In this document: piece after piece, positions 1 through 5,907 of the stretch | How positions within the stretch are numbered: position 1 is the first letter of the stretch | How the letters are laid out: each line of letters begins with the position of its first letter | Source: an uncultured Clostridia bacterium | GTDB taxonomy: Bacteria; Bacillota; Clostridia; Lachnospirales; Lachnospiraceae | Reading direction: 5' to 3' | Assembly (NCBI GenBank): GCA_946405675.1 | Contig: CAMJIC010000152.1 | Coordinates: forward strand, 1 to 6,127 | Length of the DNA stretch: 6,127 bases | Translations under genes and position numbers: made by a program | The notes under the pieces: model-generated | Seen by the model: only the letters and a program-made list of their open reading frames with translations | Database searches by the model: none | What the model was told of the DNA's origin: nothing

Positions 1-1481
1 TTTGCCATCAGGTGATCCCGCACTTTGTATCCCTTCTCCTGTAAAAGACTGATCACAAACACAAAAAGAACCGTTACCACCACGATCACATAATCCTGCG
101 GATCCATTTCCACCTGAAACATCGTTCCATCCAGGAAACCTGCGATCGAAGGGCGGCTGATCATCCTGGCAAACATCGAAAGCCCATGCTTCAGGCTCAG
201 CGCGCGGAAGAACATCTCTCCGATCGAAACCAGCAGAAAGGTCCGGACAATCTGGAATCCCCTGTACCAGGGCTTCTGGCGGTCAATCCCATGCTTTTCG
301 CAAAAACCAATGACCGCGGGCTGAAGAAGATTTCCGGTTACGATCAGGGCAAAATGGTACATCCCAAAGAAAATGAAACTCCAGCCTGCACCGTGCCACA
401 GCCCGTTGAACAGCCACACAGCAAACAACGCGATCGTACTGGTCACCATCGGGCCATAGTGGTTCCCCAGCTTTGTCCTGCATTTTTTCGTGAGTTCCTT
501 CATCGGTTTGCTCAGAGACAACGGATAATAGATGTAGTCTCTCAGCCAGCCCCCCAGGGACATGTGCCATCTGGTCCAGAATTCAGAGATGGTTCCGGAG
601 AAAAATGGCTGGCGGAAATTCTCGGGCAGCACGATCCCAAGGCACTCTCCCGTTCCGATCACGATGTCCATCGTACCGGAAAACTCCATGTATTCCTGGC
701 AGGTAAACAGCAGGGCAGCCAGGAATACCATGCCTGCGTCATATTTTGCAAAATCCGTGTACAGAAGCTCCACCGCTGCGTTGACCCTGTCCGCCACCAC
801 AAGCTTCTTGATGATGCCATACAGGATCCTCCATCCGCCGCGCTGAAGTCCGTACAGCCTGATTCCCGGACATTCCCATAACTGCTCCGCAATCTCGCCA
901 TAGCGGGCAATCGGGCCTTCCATCAGAAGCGGGAAGAAGGACAAAAAGAGCGCAACGCGCAGGAAGCTTCTGTCCGCCCGGATCTTCTCCTTCTGCACGT
1001 CAAAAACATAGGACATCCCCTGCAGCGTATAGAAGGATATTCCGATGGGAACGAGAAATTCCGGGATCCGCAGCTGCCCGCCTGCGTGGGACATGCGAAG
1101 CAGCGCATTCAGGTTCTCCGCAAAAAATGCAGAATATTTCAAGGTGACCAGAATTCCGAACCCGGCCACAGCAGCCAGGATCATCCACAGACGCTTCTCC
1201 CGCTCGCACCTTGCGCGGATCTGTTTCTTCTGATCCCGCTGTGCCTGCTTCAGCTGAAGATCCCTTTTGCCGATCACGCCCTCGAGCCTACGCCCTGTCA
1301 GATAGATAATTACCGCCAGGGCCACATTCCACAAAACAAGCAGGCCGCTCAGGTACCAGAAAAACAGATAGCTTGCGGCAAGCAGCCAATATCTGCGCGC
1401 CTTCTTCGGAAGAATCTGGTACAGGATCAGAACCGCCGGAAGAAACACGACCAGATATTCCAGTGAACAGTAGCTCAGCAT
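1..1481 (-). CDS. MBOAT-family membrane O-acyltransferase (AlgI/DltB-like), 3' end cut by window edge
   Basis: Translating the minus strand from the ATG at 1481 gives 493 uninterrupted codons up to the window edge, with no stop reached. The protein is a polytopic membrane protein. It has N-terminal hydrophobic helices (about 8-25 and 31-62), then a very basic cytoplasmic stretch rich in K, R and Q (about 71-97), and further hydrophobic segments. Family signatures are clear: NFRQPFFSGTISEFWTRWHMSLGGWLRDY-type block at about 288-316, with H306, and the LWHGAGWSF block with the invariant catalytic-type His at H363. These are the hallmarks of MBOAT enzymes such as AlgI, PatA and DltB, which move acyl groups (acetyl or D-alanyl) across the membrane onto envelope polymers. 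The substrate cannot be read from sequence. Known members run to about 450-520 residues, so little is missing. The start overlaps the cca stop by 7 nt. A partner SGNH/DHHW-type protein often follows such genes and could lie beyond the edge. Confidence 0.93.
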   Translation of the reverse strand, partial: MLSYCSLEYLVVFLPAVLILYQILPKKARRYWLLAASYLFFWYLSGLLVLWNVALAVIIYLTGRRLEGVIGKRDLQLKQAQRDQKKQIRARCEREKRLWMILAAVAGFGILVTLKYSAFFAENLNALLRMSHAGGQLRIPEFLVPIGISFYTLQGMSYVFDVQKEKIRADRSFLRVALFLSFFPLLMEGPIARYGEIAEQLWECPGIRLYGLQRGGWRILYGIIKKLVVADRVNAAVELLYTDFAKYDAGMVFLAALLFTCQEYMEFSGTMDIVIGTGECLGIVLPENFRQPFFSGTISEFWTRWHMSLGGWLRDYIYYPLSLSKPMKELTKKCRTKLGNHYGPMVTSTIALFAVWLFNGLWHGAGWSFIFFGMYHFALIVTGNLLQPAVIGFCEKHGIDRQKPWYRGFQIVRTFLLVSIGEMFFRALSLKHGLSMFARMISRPSIAGFLDGTMFQVEMDPQDYVIVVVTVLFVFVISLLQEKGYKVRDHLMA

Positions 1482-2899
1482 GCCGCGATCCCCTTCGTCA
1501 GTTGTTCCTTCTCTTTCTGCTTCAATTGTTTCTCTTCTTCTTCAAAATCACCGGCAAGCGCCCCGGCGCGCTCCAGAAGCGCCTCCCTCCTGTTCAGCGA
1601 GGGATCGGAAAGCACCTCGTCAAGCAGTTCGTTCAGAATGCGTCCAAGCAGAATTCCCCTGGGAATGCCGGCCGAGATCAGGTCATTTCCCGTGATCTTC
1701 AGATTCTTCAGATTCAGACAGTCGCCCCGCGCAAGGATCCCCTCATATATATGTTCTACCTCATCCATATACCGGAATTTCTTCTCCTGAACCTCCGGAT
1801 TCTGCCCGCCGATATCCGCGCGCTTTACCTGGAGGAACAAGGGAAACAGGTCTTCGCCAAGCCTCACAACTGCACGCCTGACGCCCTCCTGTGTCAATTC
1901 CGGGTAGAGGGAATGGTTCCGGATCAGATGCACAACCGTCCTGATCGTTGTTTTGTCAAACTTCAGCCTCTCACAGACCTCCTCGGCGATCCTTGCGCCG
2001 GGTTCCGCATGGCCATGATAGTGAAAGATCCCCTTCTCGTCGATCGTCTGGCAGGCCGGTTTTCCCGAATCATGCAGCAGCATGACAAGCCGCAGGATAC
2101 GTTCCGGAGGGCAGGCGCAAAGGGTGCGGATGGTATGCTCACCGACCGTCACCTTGTGATGGGCATTGTTCTGCACCGCATCCATCATTGCATCAAATTC
2201 CGGAAGGACAACCTTTGTGATCCCGCACTCCCAGGCAAGACGGATCAGTTCCGGGTGCGGTGAAACCAGAAGCTTTTCCAGCTCCATACGGATACGCTCC
2301 GCGCTCACAAGGGACAGGGATGGAGAGAGCCTTTTCGCAGCGTCCTTTGTCTCAGGAGCCATCGAAAATCCCAACTTCGCGCAGAACCGGACCGCGCGGA
2401 AGATCCTAAGTGCATCCTCCGTAAAGCGTTCATCCGCATTTCCCACACACCTGACAATGCCTCCTGACAGATCCTCTACGCCATGGAACAGGTCAATCAG
2501 GCCGTCACGGTCATTGTACGCCATGGCATTGATCGTAAAATCCCGGCGTTTCAGGTCTTCCTCCAGGCTGGATGTAAAATGTACTTCATCCGGGTGGCGG
2601 TGATCCCCATAGGCTCCGTCAATCCGGTAAGTCGTCACCTCCAGACTCTCCCCGTCCATCCGTACCGTAACGGTTCCATGTGCGGCCCCGGTGTCAAACG
2701 TCCTGGAAAAAGCCTCCCGCACCTGCTCCGGCGTTGCAGAGGTTGTGATATCCCAGTCCTCCGGAGTTAACCCCAGCAGACTGTCCCTCACACATCCGCC
2801 AACGATGCATGCCTCATATCCAAGCTCATGCAGCCTGACAATCACCTTCGCTGCAGGAGCGGGGATGCTGATCCGGATATCTTTTCTGTCATTATTCAT
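1475..2899 (-). CDS. cca: CCA tRNA nucleotidyltransferase with HD domain
   Basis: This 474-residue protein adds or repairs the 3'-terminal CCA of tRNAs in the cytoplasm, using CTP and ATP. The class II nucleotidyltransferase head is complete: GGCVRD at 34-39 followed by EDWDITTSATP with the metal-binding pair D48/D50, RRDFTINAMAYN at 118-129 (ribose/nucleotide selection), and EDALRIFRAVRF at 161-172. An ERIRMELEKLL helix follows at 201-211. An HD-type domain starts near H254 and carries H276-D277 (LLHDSGK) and HYHGH at 293-297; in E. coli such a domain gives phosphatase/phosphodiesterase activity, inferred here only. The tail motif KITGNDLISAG...GRILNELLDEVL at 401-430 is typical. The last 20 residues are very charged (EEEEKQLKQKEKEQ). 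The ATG at 2899 is preceded by a perfect AGGAGG (2907-2912) with 7 nt spacing. Its stop lies inside the MBOAT start, so the two are probably co-translated. Confidence 0.97.
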   Translation of the reverse strand: MNNDRKDIRISIPAPAAKVIVRLHELGYEACIVGGCVRDSLLGLTPEDWDITTSATPEQVREAFSRTFDTGAAHGTVTVRMDGESLEVTTYRIDGAYGDHRHPDEVHFTSSLEEDLKRRDFTINAMAYNDRDGLIDLFHGVEDLSGGIVRCVGNADERFTEDALRIFRAVRFCAKLGFSMAPETKDAAKRLSPSLSLVSAERIRMELEKLLVSPHPELIRLAWECGITKVVLPEFDAMMDAVQNNAHHKVTVGEHTIRTLCACPPERILRLVMLLHDSGKPACQTIDEKGIFHYHGHAEPGARIAEEVCERLKFDKTTIRTVVHLIRNHSLYPELTQEGVRRAVVRLGEDLFPLFLQVKRADIGGQNPEVQEKKFRYMDEVEHIYEGILARGDCLNLKNLKITGNDLISAGIPRGILLGRILNELLDEVLSDPSLNRREALLERAGALAGDFEEEEKQLKQKEKEQLTKGIAAC

Positions 2900-2909
2900 T
2901 CTTCAGCCT

Positions 2910-2951
2910 CCTGTCTATATCATCCCATGTCCTGTCTTTATCATCTCATAC
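2910..2951. repeat. Imperfect 21-bp tandem repeat at the cca ribosome binding site
   Basis: Two adjacent 21-nt copies (2910-2930 and 2931-2951) match at 17 of 21 positions and both start CCTGTCT on the plus strand. The copy closest to cca overlaps its Shine-Dalgarno sequence. It therefore lies in the 5' untranslated region or promoter of cca. Confidence 0.7.
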
Positions 2952-2975
2952 TTTGTTTTGCTTCAACTTATTTCC

Positions 2976-3048
2976 CCCGCCTGCGGCGGGCACGCTCCTC
3001 CGGAGCTGGGCGGTGTACGGTTCGCCTCCGCCTGATGCGGAGACGAAC
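2976..3048. repeat. GC-rich cluster of three palindromes in the cca-csp intergenic region
   Basis: Three stem-loops stand side by side: CCCGCC/GGCGGG with a 3-nt loop (2976-2990), GCTCC/GGAGC with a 3-nt loop (2994-3006), and a 12-bp stem with a 5-nt loop (3020-3031 with 3037-3048). The third has one C/A mismatch when read on the plus strand but becomes fully paired, with one U-G wobble, in RNA from the minus strand. That suggests it functions, if at all, in the cca leader. The block is much more GC-rich than its AT-rich flanks. It may be a dispersed palindromic (REP/MITE-like) element, but copy number cannot be seen from one window. Confidence 0.6.
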
Positions 3049-3100
3049 CTATTTTTATCGCACAAATAGTCTGCCCCACCCCTTCCGTCGCGACTCCCAA

Positions 3101-3119
3101 TATGCACAAAATGTGCATA
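3101..3119. promoter_or_regulatory. 19-bp operator-like palindrome (TATGCAC-N5-GTGCATA)
   Basis: A perfect 7-bp inverted repeat surrounds an AT-rich 5-nt centre. It lies 52 bp upstream of the csp -35 box and about 200 bp upstream of cca, in the region where both divergent promoters must be. Size and symmetry fit a dimeric helix-turn-helix regulator site. No regulator gene is in the window, and the identity of the binding protein is unknown. Confidence 0.4.
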
Positions 3120-3170
3120 ACTTAACTTTGCTCATTCGGGGAATAAGGATAAGATCGATGTATTTAACGG

Positions 3171-3200
3171 TTGACACTATACACATGCGAGCGGTATAAT
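3171..3200 (+). promoter_or_regulatory. Sigma-A (sigma-70 type) promoter of csp
   Basis: A perfect -35 box TTGACA (3171-3176) and a perfect -10 box TATAAT (3195-3200) are separated by 18 nt. Transcription should start near 3207, giving a leader of about 60 nt before the csp ATG at 3267. Such a consensus promoter fits the high expression usual for cold-shock proteins. Confidence 0.9.
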
Positions 3201-3214
3201 GCAATTTGCAACTA

Positions 3215-3252
3215 CGATTGGAGCAGATGATCCGATCGAAAGTTTTTTATTT
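3215..3252 (+). promoter_or_regulatory. csp leader hairpin followed by a U-tract (attenuator- or thermoswitch-like)
   Basis: CGATTGGA (3215-3222) can pair with TCCGATCG (3231-3238) as 8 bp with one U-G wobble around an 8-nt loop. AAAG, six T residues and ATTT follow, and the ribosome binding site GGAGGT (3255-3260) comes directly after. The form is that of a weak intrinsic terminator inside the 5' leader, only about 8 nt downstream of the predicted transcription start. Structured leaders that respond to temperature are known for several bacterial csp mRNAs; a similar role here is inferred. Confidence 0.5.
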
Positions 3253-3266
3253 ATGGAGGTCCCGTA

Positions 3267-3464
3267 ATGAAGGGTACAGTTAAGTGGTTCAACGCAGAAA
3301 AAGGTTATGGCTTCATCACTGGCGAGGATGGCAAGGACGTATTCGTCCATTTCTCAGCGATTCAGGGAGAAGGATTCAAGACGCTGGATGAAGGTCAGTC
3401 CGTCGAGTACGATCTGACAGAAGGACAGCGCGGCATGCAGGCATCCAACGTCGTCAAGCTTTGA
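3267..3464 (+). CDS. csp: Cold-shock protein, CspA/CspB family
   Basis: A 65-residue single cold-shock domain, the standard length for bacterial Csp proteins. It has the N-terminal KGTVKWFNAEKGYGFI stretch carrying RNP1 (K12-G13-Y14-G15-F16-I17) and RNP2 (V25-F26-V27-H28-F29). These form the aromatic surface that binds single-stranded RNA and DNA. The protein acts in the cytoplasm as an RNA chaperone that melts mRNA secondary structure, in the cold or constitutively depending on the paralogue. The ending ASNVVKL is typical. The ATG has GGAGGT (3255-3260) with 6 nt spacing. It is a single-gene unit with a consensus promoter and a hairpin in its leader, and ends at the terminator at 3520-3545. 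Which csp paralogue it is cannot be decided from sequence alone. Confidence 0.97.
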   Translation: MKGTVKWFNAEKGYGFITGEDGKDVFVHFSAIQGEGFKTLDEGQSVEYDLTEGQRGMQASNVVKL

Positions 3465-3519
3465 CCAAACCTGATTCTTTTATATATATTGTGACTATAT
3501 AAGAGACCTGATTGAACGT

Positions 3520-3545
3520 ATACCCCGCTCCTCGGAGCGGGGTAT
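3520..3545. terminator. Hairpin terminator between convergent csp and TPR lipoprotein genes
   Basis: ATACCCCGCTC (3520-3530) pairs perfectly over 11 bp with GAGCGGGGTAT (3535-3545) around a CTCG loop. It lies 55 nt after the csp stop and 22 nt beyond the lipoprotein stop on the other strand, so it probably serves both. The T-tracts on either side are poor (GATTATTATC on the plus side), so efficiency may depend mainly on the very stable stem. A weaker AU-rich hairpin precedes it at 3477-3505. Confidence 0.75.
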
Positions 3546-3567
3546 GATTATTATCAGATTAACAATC

Positions 3568-4635
3568 TCACACTCTGGTATTCAGAAACGCCAGCTCTTT
3601 CACCCCATCCTCATCCGTCGGATACCGCTCCACATATGCCGCACACTTATCCCGCGCCGTCAAAAAATCCAGCTTCTGCTCATATGCCGCAATCTCATTA
3701 AAATACAGCTCCTGCTTTCCTTCCTCCTTGTCAAGGGCAAGCCCCTTCGCGATATACTCCAGGGCGCCATCCGGATCAGACGCGGCAAGCGCACACAGAG
3801 CAAGCCCATTATATGCCTCTTTGCTCTCACTGTCCTGATTCAGGATCTGCATATAAGTTGCTCTTGCATTGTCATAGTCTTTTTTTGCGAGATAGATCTG
3901 GCCCATCAAAGACAGGGCCGGTTCATAATTCTCCGAGACCGGAACGATCAGCGCATCAGCAGCCTCATCATATTCCTTCAGGTAGAAATAGATCCTCCCT
4001 ACATTATAATGATCTTCTGTGCTCTTCGGCGCGATCCCCAGCGCAGTCTGAAGATACTCATCGCCAACGCCCGAAAGCTTGGCCTCCTCATAGACACTGT
4101 AAATATCAAGGTACAGCTTGTAATCCTCAGGGGCAAGGGATACCGCATAGTCAAAATTCGCATGCGCCTCATCCAGGTTTCCCATGTTCAGACGGGCAGC
4201 GCCGATATAATAATACGCAACCTTGCTCTTGTCATTGAGCCCGGTCAGTTCCGTTCCAGTTTTGACGCATCCCTCATAATCCTTCAGGCGGTACTGACAG
4301 GTGATCTTATACGACAACAGATCCTCCACTGTCTGGGGCATCTTATCATCGGTATAGCCAAGCGCACTGTCAAATGCCGCCACCGCATCTGCATATCTGG
4401 CCTGCCCCGTCAGAGCGATCCCAATCCCCCGGCTGGCTGACAGCGGATCCTCCCCCTGGCTGAGCGCTTCCTGAAAAAGGCTTTCCGCGCCACGATAATC
4501 AGCAGTCTCACACGCTTTATAGCCTGCATCCGTCCGGTCAGTGGGCACACCCCCGCCCGAGCAGCCTGTACACACAAGCATCACAGCTGCGGCACAAAGA
4601 AGAGCCTGCCTGATTTTCCCATCTTTTCCCATCAT
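3568..4635 (-). CDS. TPR-repeat lipoprotein, function unknown
   Basis: From the ATG at 4635 this is a 355-residue secreted, lipid-anchored protein. The first 24 residues form a signal peptide: a basic start (MMGKDGKIR), a hydrophobic core (ALLCAAAVMLV), then CTGC-SGGG with the lipidated Cys at 25. The -3 residue is Cys instead of the usual Leu, a mild departure from the lipobox. The rest is helical with about eight tetratricopeptide repeats, roughly at 36-61, 64-92, 105-130, 139-170, 174-202, 208-235, 239-270 and 273-304. The clearest is YYYIGAARLNMGNLDEAHAN around 141-160. TPRs are protein-binding scaffolds, so a role in an envelope complex is inferred; no enzyme motif is visible. Reading could continue upstream to a TTG at 4734, but the signal peptide and the promoter at 4675-4683 favour 4635. 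A purine-rich GAGAG precedes that ATG. Confidence 0.88.
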   Translation of the reverse strand: MMGKDGKIRQALLCAAAVMLVCTGCSGGGVPTDRTDAGYKACETADYRGAESLFQEALSQGEDPLSASRGIGIALTGQARYADAVAAFDSALGYTDDKMPQTVEDLLSYKITCQYRLKDYEGCVKTGTELTGLNDKSKVAYYYIGAARLNMGNLDEAHANFDYAVSLAPEDYKLYLDIYSVYEEAKLSGVGDEYLQTALGIAPKSTEDHYNVGRIYFYLKEYDEAADALIVPVSENYEPALSLMGQIYLAKKDYDNARATYMQILNQDSESKEAYNGLALCALAASDPDGALEYIAKGLALDKEEGKQELYFNEIAAYEQKLDFLTARDKCAAYVERYPTDEDGVKELAFLNTRV

Positions 4636-4674
4636 AGATTTCACTCTCTGTCCTTTTTTGCACATGCGTGGACT

Positions 4675-4683
4675 ATCATAACA
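4675..4683 (-). promoter_or_regulatory. Extended -10 promoter of the TPR lipoprotein gene
   Basis: The minus strand reads TGTTATGAT: a TATGAT -10 box (4680 to 4675) with the TG of an extended -10 one base upstream. No good -35 box lies at the right distance, which is normal for extended -10 promoters. A start near 4668 gives a leader of about 33 nt before the ATG at 4635, which also supports that start codon. Confidence 0.5.
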
Positions 4684-4741
4684 CATTTTGGTCTGTTCAT
4701 CATCCTTGAAAATGAATTTGTTCCACCCCGCCAACTGATTC

Positions 4742-4771
4742 TGGAAAAGGATGAGACCTCATCCTCTTCCA
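4742..4771. repeat. 14-bp inverted repeat upstream of the lipoprotein gene
   Basis: Arms 4742-4755 and 4758-4771 are reverse complements except at one position, with only 2 nt between them. In RNA of the minus strand the odd position becomes a G-U wobble, so the whole stem can pair. There is no T-tract on either side, which argues against a simple terminator. An operator or processing site is possible. Confidence 0.55.
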
Positions 4772-4859
4772 AAACCCGCTTCGTCGGCAGAGGTGGAACT
4801 TATGACAGATTTATGATCAACTGTTTCACTTTCATGCTGATATTTGCCAGATATTTACC

Positions 4860-4881
4860 TTTTTGTTACATTTTTGTTACA
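4860..4881. repeat. Perfect 11-bp tandem direct repeat (TTTTTGTTACA x2)
   Basis: Two back-to-back copies at 4860-4870 and 4871-4881. The pattern TGTTACA-TTTT-TGTTACA has the 7+4 layout and 11-bp period of response-regulator sites such as PhoB/PhoP boxes (known architecture; assignment inferred). Another TGTTACA occurs at about 4994-5000, and CTGTCATAAG is present on the minus strand at 4799-4808. Confidence 0.6.
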
Positions 4882-4894
4882 TAAGATATGTGAT

Positions 4895-4923
4895 TGGGGA
4901 TAAGTGGAAAACCTTGTGGAAAG
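4895..4923. other. Cluster of DnaA-box-like 9-mers
   Basis: Three same-orientation 9-mers resemble the DnaA box TGTGGATAA (reverse complement TTATCCACA): TGGGGATAA at 4895-4903 (8 of 9), AGTGGAAAA at 4903-4911 (7 of 9) and TGTGGAAAG at 4915-4923 (7 of 9). They sit beside an AT-rich stretch. No dnaA or dnaN gene is near, so this is not called an origin; binding is speculative. Confidence 0.3.
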
Positions 4924-5087
4924 ATCCGCCATAACAGCCGCTTTGTTTATCCCGCCCTGCCGCACTCACCAGCCCAAACGTTAAGTAAGGATCTGTTACA
5001 GAATAACTTGTACATCTGACTTGTCCAAACGCTCATCTGCTGCGTTGGAAAGCCTCGCCGTAGTAAAATGTCCGGAAGTCAGGAATC

Positions 5088-5792
5088 TTATCTCCGCGCG
5101 ACGCCGTGGATCAGGGGGGAGATCCGCTTGTAAACCAACAGGACGATCACGACCGATATCAGACACTTTACAAAGGTGAACGGAAGATTAAACACAAGCA
5201 GGCACTGCAAAAGGTTGCCATCCTGAATCCCCGGGAAGATCACCTGATATGCTTTTATGATCGCTTCCATCGGCATAAACGCCGTATAGAACGGATAAAC
5301 GATAAAGTAATTCACCGGAACACTGATCACAGATGCAGCCACCGCCCCGGCAAAGGATCCCGCCAGAGCGCCTTTCCTTGTACGGTTGAAGCGATAGATC
5401 ACACCTGCTGTCATAACAAACGCCGCATTAATCAGAAAGTTTGCAAGCTCACCGACTCCTCCGGACTGCGACACCATGATGTGGATCAGGTTCTTGAGCC
5501 CTGCGATGGCACCACCCCACAAAGGCCCCATTGCAAAGCTGCCGATCAGAGACGGGAGATCCGACAGATCCAGCTTGATAAAGGACGGCATGATCGGGAT
5601 CGAAATCTCAATATACTGCAGCACTACCGCAACAGCGGTCAGCATCGCCGCCGCGACCAGATATCTGGTGGAGAACCCTCTCTTCGAAACAGGACGCCCC
5701 ACAGGATCCCCCTGATGCCTTTCCTGCGATGAAACTGCCAGCTCTGCGGACAGAGACTGCCCTGAATTCTGACTGCCGATTACTGTACTCAT
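5088..5792 (-). CDS. ribU: Riboflavin ECF transporter substrate-binding S component (RibU)
   Basis: From the ATG at 5792 the protein has 234 residues. It is the membrane S component that captures riboflavin and works with the shared EcfA/A'/T energising module, which is encoded elsewhere. After a hydrophilic N-terminus (about 1-41) come about six hydrophobic segments (around 43-60, 70-90, 92-107, 115-134, 141-167, 196-222). The block FIKLDLSDLPSLIGSFAMGP (71-90) followed by GGAIAGLKNLIH (93-104) is characteristic of RibU-type S proteins. Identity is strongly supported by the FMN riboswitch directly upstream. The N-terminal tail is longer than usual for RibU. An in-frame ATG at 5891 exists, but reading from it would translate the terminator hairpin; the ATG at 5792 has AAGGAGAG about 8 nt upstream and is preferred. 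No clear terminator follows. Confidence 0.93.
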   Translation of the reverse strand: MSTVIGSQNSGQSLSAELAVSSQERHQGDPVGRPVSKRGFSTRYLVAAAMLTAVAVVLQYIEISIPIMPSFIKLDLSDLPSLIGSFAMGPLWGGAIAGLKNLIHIMVSQSGGVGELANFLINAAFVMTAGVIYRFNRTRKGALAGSFAGAVAASVISVPVNYFIVYPFYTAFMPMEAIIKAYQVIFPGIQDGNLLQCLLVFNLPFTFVKCLISVVIVLLVYKRISPLIHGVARR

Positions 5793-5853
5793 AAAACAAC
5801 TCTCCTTTCTGCACAAAGATGCAGTGCAATGATTCAGGAGAAAGAAGCGGATC

Positions 5854-5889
5854 AAAAAAGCCCGAAAGCCTGTTTCCAGGTCTTCGGGC
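5854..5889 (-). terminator. Riboswitch-controlled intrinsic terminator in the ribU leader
   Basis: On the minus strand GCCCGAA (5889-5883) pairs with TTCGGGC (5866-5860) and CCTG (5880-5877) with CAGG (5872-5869) around a GAAA tetraloop, and six T residues follow (5859-5854). It lies between the FMN aptamer and the ribU start. This is the expression platform of the riboswitch: formation of the stem ends transcription before ribU. Confidence 0.93.
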
Positions 5890-5907
5890 ATTCATAAACA
5901 GATCACT

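Larger units (their letters stand above)
4636..5087. other. Gene-free intergenic region between ribU and the TPR lipoprotein gene
   Basis: No credible coding sequence or known RNA family was recognised on either strand. The stretch holds the lipoprotein promoter, an inverted repeat (4742-4771), a tandem direct repeat (4860-4881), and DnaA-box-like 9-mers (4895-4923). GGGATAA at 4897-4903 can also pair with TTATCCC at 4947-4953. No clear intrinsic terminator for ribU was found: the best hairpin, 5025-5048, has no T-tract on the minus strand. Confidence 0.6.

Noticed and set aside
186..881. 231-codon plus-strand reading frame
   Set aside because: Opposite the MBOAT gene, which keeps an open frame for 493 codons with conserved catalytic blocks; the plus-strand product resembles nothing.
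1373..2263. 296-codon plus-strand reading frame
   Set aside because: It lies antisense to cca, whose motifs are unmistakable; the plus-strand translation has no recognisable domain and no ribosome binding site. It is a shadow frame.
3020..3050. Plus-strand intrinsic terminator (hairpin followed by CTATTTTTA)
   Set aside because: There is no plus-strand gene upstream to terminate, and the stem has a C/A mismatch in plus-strand RNA while it is fully paired in minus-strand RNA.
3477..3505. AU-rich hairpin just after csp
   Set aside because: The stem is nearly all A-U pairs with one U-G wobble and has no U-tract; too weak to call next to the strong hairpin at 3520-3545.
3544..4440. 298-codon plus-strand reading frame
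   Set aside because: Antisense to the TPR lipoprotein gene, starts inside the terminator hairpin, and its translation shows only low-complexity I/R/L-rich sequence.
4636..4734. N-terminal extension of the TPR lipoprotein from the TTG at 4734
   Set aside because: It would bury the signal peptide 33 residues inside, has no good ribosome binding site and would overlap the extended -10 promoter.
4895..4953. Chromosomal replication origin
   Set aside because: DnaA-box matches are imperfect, and dnaA, dnaN, rpmH or other usual oriC neighbours are absent.
5025..5048. Terminator of ribU (CCAACGC/GCGTTTGG hairpin)
   Set aside because: Seven pairs with a bulge and a 9-nt loop, and the minus-strand tail is ACAAGTC, not T-rich.
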